A stretch of 38,462 nucleotides of DNA from Comamonadaceae bacterium. GTDB taxonomy: Bacteria; Pseudomonadota; Gammaproteobacteria; Burkholderiales; Burkholderiaceae_C. The DNA is taken from positions 1-38,462 of the forward strand of contig CANFJF010000034.1 in the NCBI GenBank assembly GCA_947447355.1, written 5' to 3'. This document shows positions 36,001 to 38,462 of the stretch, in pieces; position 1 is the first letter of the stretch; each line of letters begins with the position of its first letter. Under the pieces are notes generated by a model that did no database searches, was not told where the DNA came from, and saw nothing but the letters and a program-made list of their open reading frames with translations. The position numbers and the translations under genes were made by a program.

Positions 36001-38462
36001 CACCAAGCCGCCAACATAGTTGCTGCCGGTGACGCTGCCCGTCGCATAGCTGTTGCTGATCGTGCTTAAGTTCCGCCCCACCAAGCCGCCAACATAGCCA
36101 CTTCCGCTGACGCTGCCCGTCGCATAGCTGTTGCTGATCGTGGCGCTTTCGAAGTTACGCCCCACCAAGCCACCGACATTATTGTTACCGGAGACGTCGC
36201 CTGTGGCATAACTGTTGCTGAGCGTGCCTAGGTTGGCCCCCACCAAGCCGCCGAAATTATCACCAGTTCCGCTGACGATGCTTGTCGCATAGCTGTTGCT
36301 GAGCGTGCCTATATTGGCCCCCATCAAGCCGCCGACGTAATCGCCGCTGCCAGTGACGTTGCCTGTCGCATAGCTGTTGCTGACCGTGCCGTTGCTCCAC
36401 CCCACCAAGCCGCCGACATTGTTACCACTGCCGGTGACGCTGCCCGTGGCATAGCTGTTGCTGATCGTGCCGTCGTGGTTGGCCCCCACCAAGCCGCCGA
36501 CATTGTTACCACTGCCGCTGACGCTGCCGCCGACCAGTCCGACGTTCTGTATCACCGAACCAGCACTGGTTGACCCAAACAGACCGAGATTGTCTTGTGA
36601 GGGCAGGTTGATGGTCAGGCCGGAGATGGTGTGACCCAAACCGTCGAATGCGCCGGAAAACGATGTTGTTGCATTGCCTACAGGCGCGAAGGTGGGAACA
36701 AAGCCAGCCGAGACGCGGCCCCACACATCCCCGCCGGCCGTTGCTGCGGCATTGATGTTTCCCGCCAAGGTGTAGCTGGCCGCAGGCGCCATGGCCATCA
36801 GCTGCAACTGGTGTGCGTTGTTGATGGATGTTGAGTATTCGCTGGCCAGCATGGGGGACGTGGCCCCTGCTGCGCTGCCCGCATTGTTCAGCGTGCCATT
36901 CTTGTCGACGATCACCCAGTTGTTGCCACTGGCACCAGGGGTCGTGGTGAAGGTGAATCCAGCGAAGTTAGATGCCGTTTGCATGTCCTGCGTTGTGAGG
37001 CCATTGACGCCACTCGTATCGCCACCGCCAACCGCCGTCAGCAAAGGATTGTTGGTCGTGTTCCTGTAGCTGGTGCTGATCGTGCCGTCGTTGTACCCCA
37101 CCAAACTGCCTACATAACTGCCGCTGCCGGTGACGTTGCCCGTCTCATAGCTGCCGCTGATCGTGCCGTTTTGGTAGCCCACAAAGCCGCCGACAAAATG
37201 GCCGCCGGTGACGTCTCCCGTCGCATAGCTGTTGTTGATCGTGCTGGTGTTCCAGCCCACCAAGCCGCCGACATAATTGCTGCCGGTGACGCTGCCCGTT
37301 GCGTAGCTGCTGTTGATCGAACCGTCGTTCGACCCCACCAAGCCGCCGACATAATTACCACTGCCGGTGACGTTGCCCGTGGCATAGCTGTTGCTGATAT
37401 TGGCGTCGTTGTACCCCACCAAGCCGCCGACAGCGTTGCTGCCGGAAACCCTGCCGCTTGCATAGCTGTTGCTGATCGTGCCGTAGTTCCTCCCCACCAA
37501 GCCGCCGACATAATTGCCGCTGCCGGCGACGCTGCCCGTCGCATAGCTGTTGCTGATCGTGCTGGAGTTCCGCCCCACCAAGCCGCCGACATATTGGCTA
37601 CCGGTGACGCTGCCGCCCACCAGCCCGACATTCTGTATCACCGAGGCAGCACTGGTTTTCCCAAACAGGCCGACATTGTCTTGTGAGGGCAGGTTGATTG
37701 TCAGGTTTGAGATCGTGTGCCCCATGCCATCGAAGGTGCCGGAAAACGGTGCTGTTTCCTTGCCGACAGGTGCGAATGTTGGAGTGAAGCCAACCGACAC
37801 GCGGCCCCACACATCGCCGCCGGCGGTAGCGGCTGCGTTGATGTTGGCACCCAGCGTATAGCTGGCAGCACGATCCATCGCCATCAGCTGCAACTGGTGT
37901 GCGTTGATGATAGTGGTTGAGTATTCAGTCGCCAGCATCGGGGACGTTGCGCCAGTGGCACCGCCCGCATTGTTCAGCGTGCCATCCGTGTTCACAATCA
38001 CCCAGCCTGCATCGCCGGGGGTTGTGGTGAAGGTGAATCCAGCAAAGTTCGATGCGGTCTGCATCTCCTGCGTGGTCAGGCCCGTTGCGCCCGAGCCACT
38101 TCCAGCACCAACGCCCGACAGCGTTGGATTGTTAGTCGTGTTCCAGTAGCCGTTGCTGATCAAGCCGTAGTTGTACCCCACCAAGCCGCCGACATTGCTG
38201 CTGCCGCTGACGCTGCCCGTCGCATAGCTGTTGTTGATCGTGCCGGAGTTGTACCCCACCAAGCCGCCGACATAATTGTTGCTGCCGTCGACGCTGCCCG
38301 TCGCATAGCTGTTGCTGATCGTGCCACCGTAGCTGTACCCCACCAAGCCGCCGACATAATTGCCGCTGCCAGTGACGCTGCCCGTCGCATAGCTGTTGCT
38401 GATCGTGCCGCCGCTTAAGTTGCTCCCCACCAAACCGCCGACATAACGGCTGCCGTTGACAC
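33046..38462 (-). CDS. giant two-partner-secretion adhesin with GLUG and YDG repeats, N-terminus outside window
   Basis: The minus-strand frame stays open from the stop at 33046 to the window end, giving over 1800 residues without the N-terminus, where the TPS secretion domain would lie. In protein order it has three arrays of GLUG motifs (about 20 copies of the form YVGGLVGYNxGTISNSYATGSV) separated by two similar non-GLUG blocks of about 180 aa. A third, shortened block follows (FLTPLTLSDAPDASETYNG), then one divergent and eight near-identical YDG-type units of 87 aa (LVVSGLSASxKVYD...NYNLVQQTGL). It ends only a few residues after the last unit. Such proteins are surface or released adhesins. 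The adjacent TpsB gene supports this. The calculated frame is free of stops, so it is not a pseudogene here. Confidence 0.93.
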   Translation of the reverse strand, partial: VNGSRYVGGLVGSNLSGGTISNSYATGSVTGSGNYVGGLVGYSYGGTISNSYATGSVDGSNNYVGGLVGYNSGTINNSYATGSVSGSSNVGGLVGYNYGLISNGYWNTTNNPTLSGVGAGSGSGATGLTTQEMQTASNFAGFTFTTTPGDAGWVIVNTDGTLNNAGGATGATSPMLATEYSTTIINAHQLQLMAMDRAASYTLGANINAAATAGGDVWGRVSVGFTPTFAPVGKETAPFSGTFDGMGHTISNLTINLPSQDNVGLFGKTSAASVIQNVGLVGGSVTGSQYVGGLVGRNSSTISNSYATGSVAGSGNYVGGLVGRNYGTISNSYASGRVSGSNAVGGLVGYNDANISNSYATGNVTGSGNYVGGLVGSNDGSINSSYATGSVTGSNYVGGLVGWNTSTINNSYATGDVTGGHFVGGFVGYQNGTISGSYETGNVTGSGSYVGSLVGYNDGTISTSYRNTTNNPLLTAVGGGDTSGVNGLTTQDMQTASNFAGFTFTTTPGASGNNWVIVDKNGTLNNAGSAAGATSPMLASEYSTSINNAHQLQLMAMAPAASYTLAGNINAAATAGGDVWGRVSAGFVPTFAPVGNATTSFSGAFDGLGHTISGLTINLPSQDNLGLFGSTSAGSVIQNVGLVGGSVSGSGNNVGGLVGANHDGTISNSYATGSVTGSGNNVGGLVGWSNGTVSNSYATGNVTGSGDYVGGLMGANIGTLSNSYATSIVSGTGDNFGGLVGANLGTLSNSYATGDVSGNNNVGGLVGRNFESATISNSYATGSVSGSGYVGGLVGRNLSTISNSYATGSVTGSNYVGGLVGFNYGTISNSYATGSVSGSNYVGGLVGYNYGGSISNSYATGSVSGSSYVGGLVGINDGGTINNGYWNSTNNPLLPGVGAGSSTGATGLTSAEMTQASSFASWDISKTGGSSAVWRIYEGHTAPLLRSFLTPLTLSDAPDASETYNGSAQSGATTANGLVLGAAATGTNAGFYNGYYSTQRGYDITGGNLTITGAALSAISMSGTRAYDGTADVAASIFTLTGLVGSEDLVLSGVGTISSKNVGTYNSVGLGTLALGNGSTGLASNYTFTGGTRTAIITKADLNVTGLSASGKVYDASTSAALTGIAVVSKFGSDDVTLGGTAVGTFADKNVGTGKTVTVTGNSITGADADNYNLVQQTGLTASISKADLVVSGLSASGKVYNASTNAALTGTAAVTALGSDVVTLDGTAVGTFADKNVGNSKAVTVTGVTLAASASDNDNGNYNLVQQTGLSASITKADLNVTGLSASSRVYNALTSATLTGTASVSALGSDVVTLGGTAVGTFADKNVGSGKAVTVTGKTLAGADAGNYNLVQQTGLTASISKANLIVSGLSTSGKVYDTLTSAALTGTARVTALGSDVVTLGGTAVGTFASKDVGSRAVTVTGKTLSGTDAGNYNLIQQSGLSAIISKANLVVSGLSASSKVYDTLTTDTLTGTARVTALGSDVVTLGGTAVGTFADKNVGINKAVTVTGKTLSGADAGNYNLVQQTGLTASISKANLVVSGLSATDKVYDALTTDTLTGTAKVTALGSDKVTLTGTAVGTFASKDVGSNKAVTVTGKTLSGTDAGNYNLVQQTGLTASISKANLLVTGLIATGKVYDALTTDTLTGTARVSALGSDVVSLGGTAVGTFASKDVGINKVVTVTGKTLSGTDAGNYNLVQQTGLTATITKANLVVSGLSATDKVYDGLTTDTLTGTARVSALGSDKVTLTGTAVGTFADKNVGTGKAVTVTGKTLTGTDAGNYNLVQQTGLSANISNASAGRP
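33052..35170 (-). repeat. tandem YDG-type domain array, 261-bp period
   Basis: The landmark ACCAAGTTGTAG (or a one-base variant) recurs at 33101, 33362, 33623, 33884, 34145, 34403, 34664 and 34937. The steps are 261, 261, 261, 261, 258, 261 and 273 bp. The 258 step reflects one missing codon and the 273 step four extra codons (ASDNDNGN region). High nucleotide similarity between units indicates recent expansion or gene conversion. Confidence 0.9.
35810..38462 (-). repeat. GLUG-motif arrays inside a 1086-bp super-repeat
   Basis: Three GLUG arrays (about 35810-36520, 37080-37615 and 38150 to the edge) alternate with two block modules. The landmark TTCTGTATCACCGA occurs at 36545 and 37631, 1086 bp (362 aa) apart. 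Block modules share TTQxMQTASNFAGFTFTTTPG and the VIQNVGLVGGSV end. The individual GLUG units are about 22-24 aa. Nearly identical DNA across copies could make this part difficult to assemble correctly. Confidence 0.85.

Overview
The window looks like a chromosome segment of a betaproteobacterium of the order Burkholderiales, most likely Comamonadaceae. This is inferred from the number of Bug-type (tripartite tricarboxylate transporter receptor) periplasmic proteins, the character of the thrC, mobB-moeA-moaD-moaE and clpS-clpA genes, and the moderately high GC. No rRNA, tRNA, CRISPR array, prophage or insertion sequence was recognised.

Layout. (1) 1-3898: the 3' part of threonine synthase, then molybdenum-cofactor genes mobB, moeA, moaD and moaE. 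A copy of a palindromic intergenic repeat sits just before mobB. (2) 4044-17349: an accessory catabolic region. The left operon (4044-8401) has an FAD monooxygenase, a Bug receptor, a class II aldolase/decarboxylase-family enzyme and a second Bug receptor. The right operon (10068-17349) has a ThDP enzyme, two tandem-duplicated Bug receptors, a metal-dependent decarboxylase-type amidohydrolase, another Bug receptor and a PhzS-like FAD monooxygenase. Between them, on the minus strand, a LysR and a MarR regulator overlap by 4 bp. The set suggests uptake, hydroxylation and decarboxylation of an aromatic or heteroaromatic acid, but no ring-cleavage dioxygenase and no TctA/TctB membrane subunits are present. 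(3) 17346-22597: a conserved hypothetical gene, clpB with a heat-shock-like promoter, a convergent overlapping cbpA-type J-domain gene, and a secreted CAP-domain protein with a degenerate second CAP copy. (4) 22656-26149: an MFS transporter, a second ThDP (acetolactate synthase-like) enzyme and a DUF192 protein. (5) 26219-26768: a tandem array of a composite palindromic repeat with an exact 139-bp period. (6) 26925-29767: clpS, clpA and a strong bidirectional terminator. (7) 29780-38462, all minus strand: a very large repetitive two-partner-secretion adhesin (N-terminus outside the window), its TpsB outer-membrane transporter, a PAPS-dependent sulfotransferase and APS kinase.

The most interesting inference is in region 7. 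Adhesin, transporter, sulfotransferase and APS kinase lie in one compact same-strand run, which suggests a two-partner secretion system coupled to sulfation. It would parallel Haemophilus HMW1A/B/C, where a cytoplasmic glycosyltransferase modifies the adhesin before export. This is a hypothesis from gene order, not a demonstrated function. The second interest is the five-receptor catabolic cluster, whose substrate cannot be read from sequence alone.
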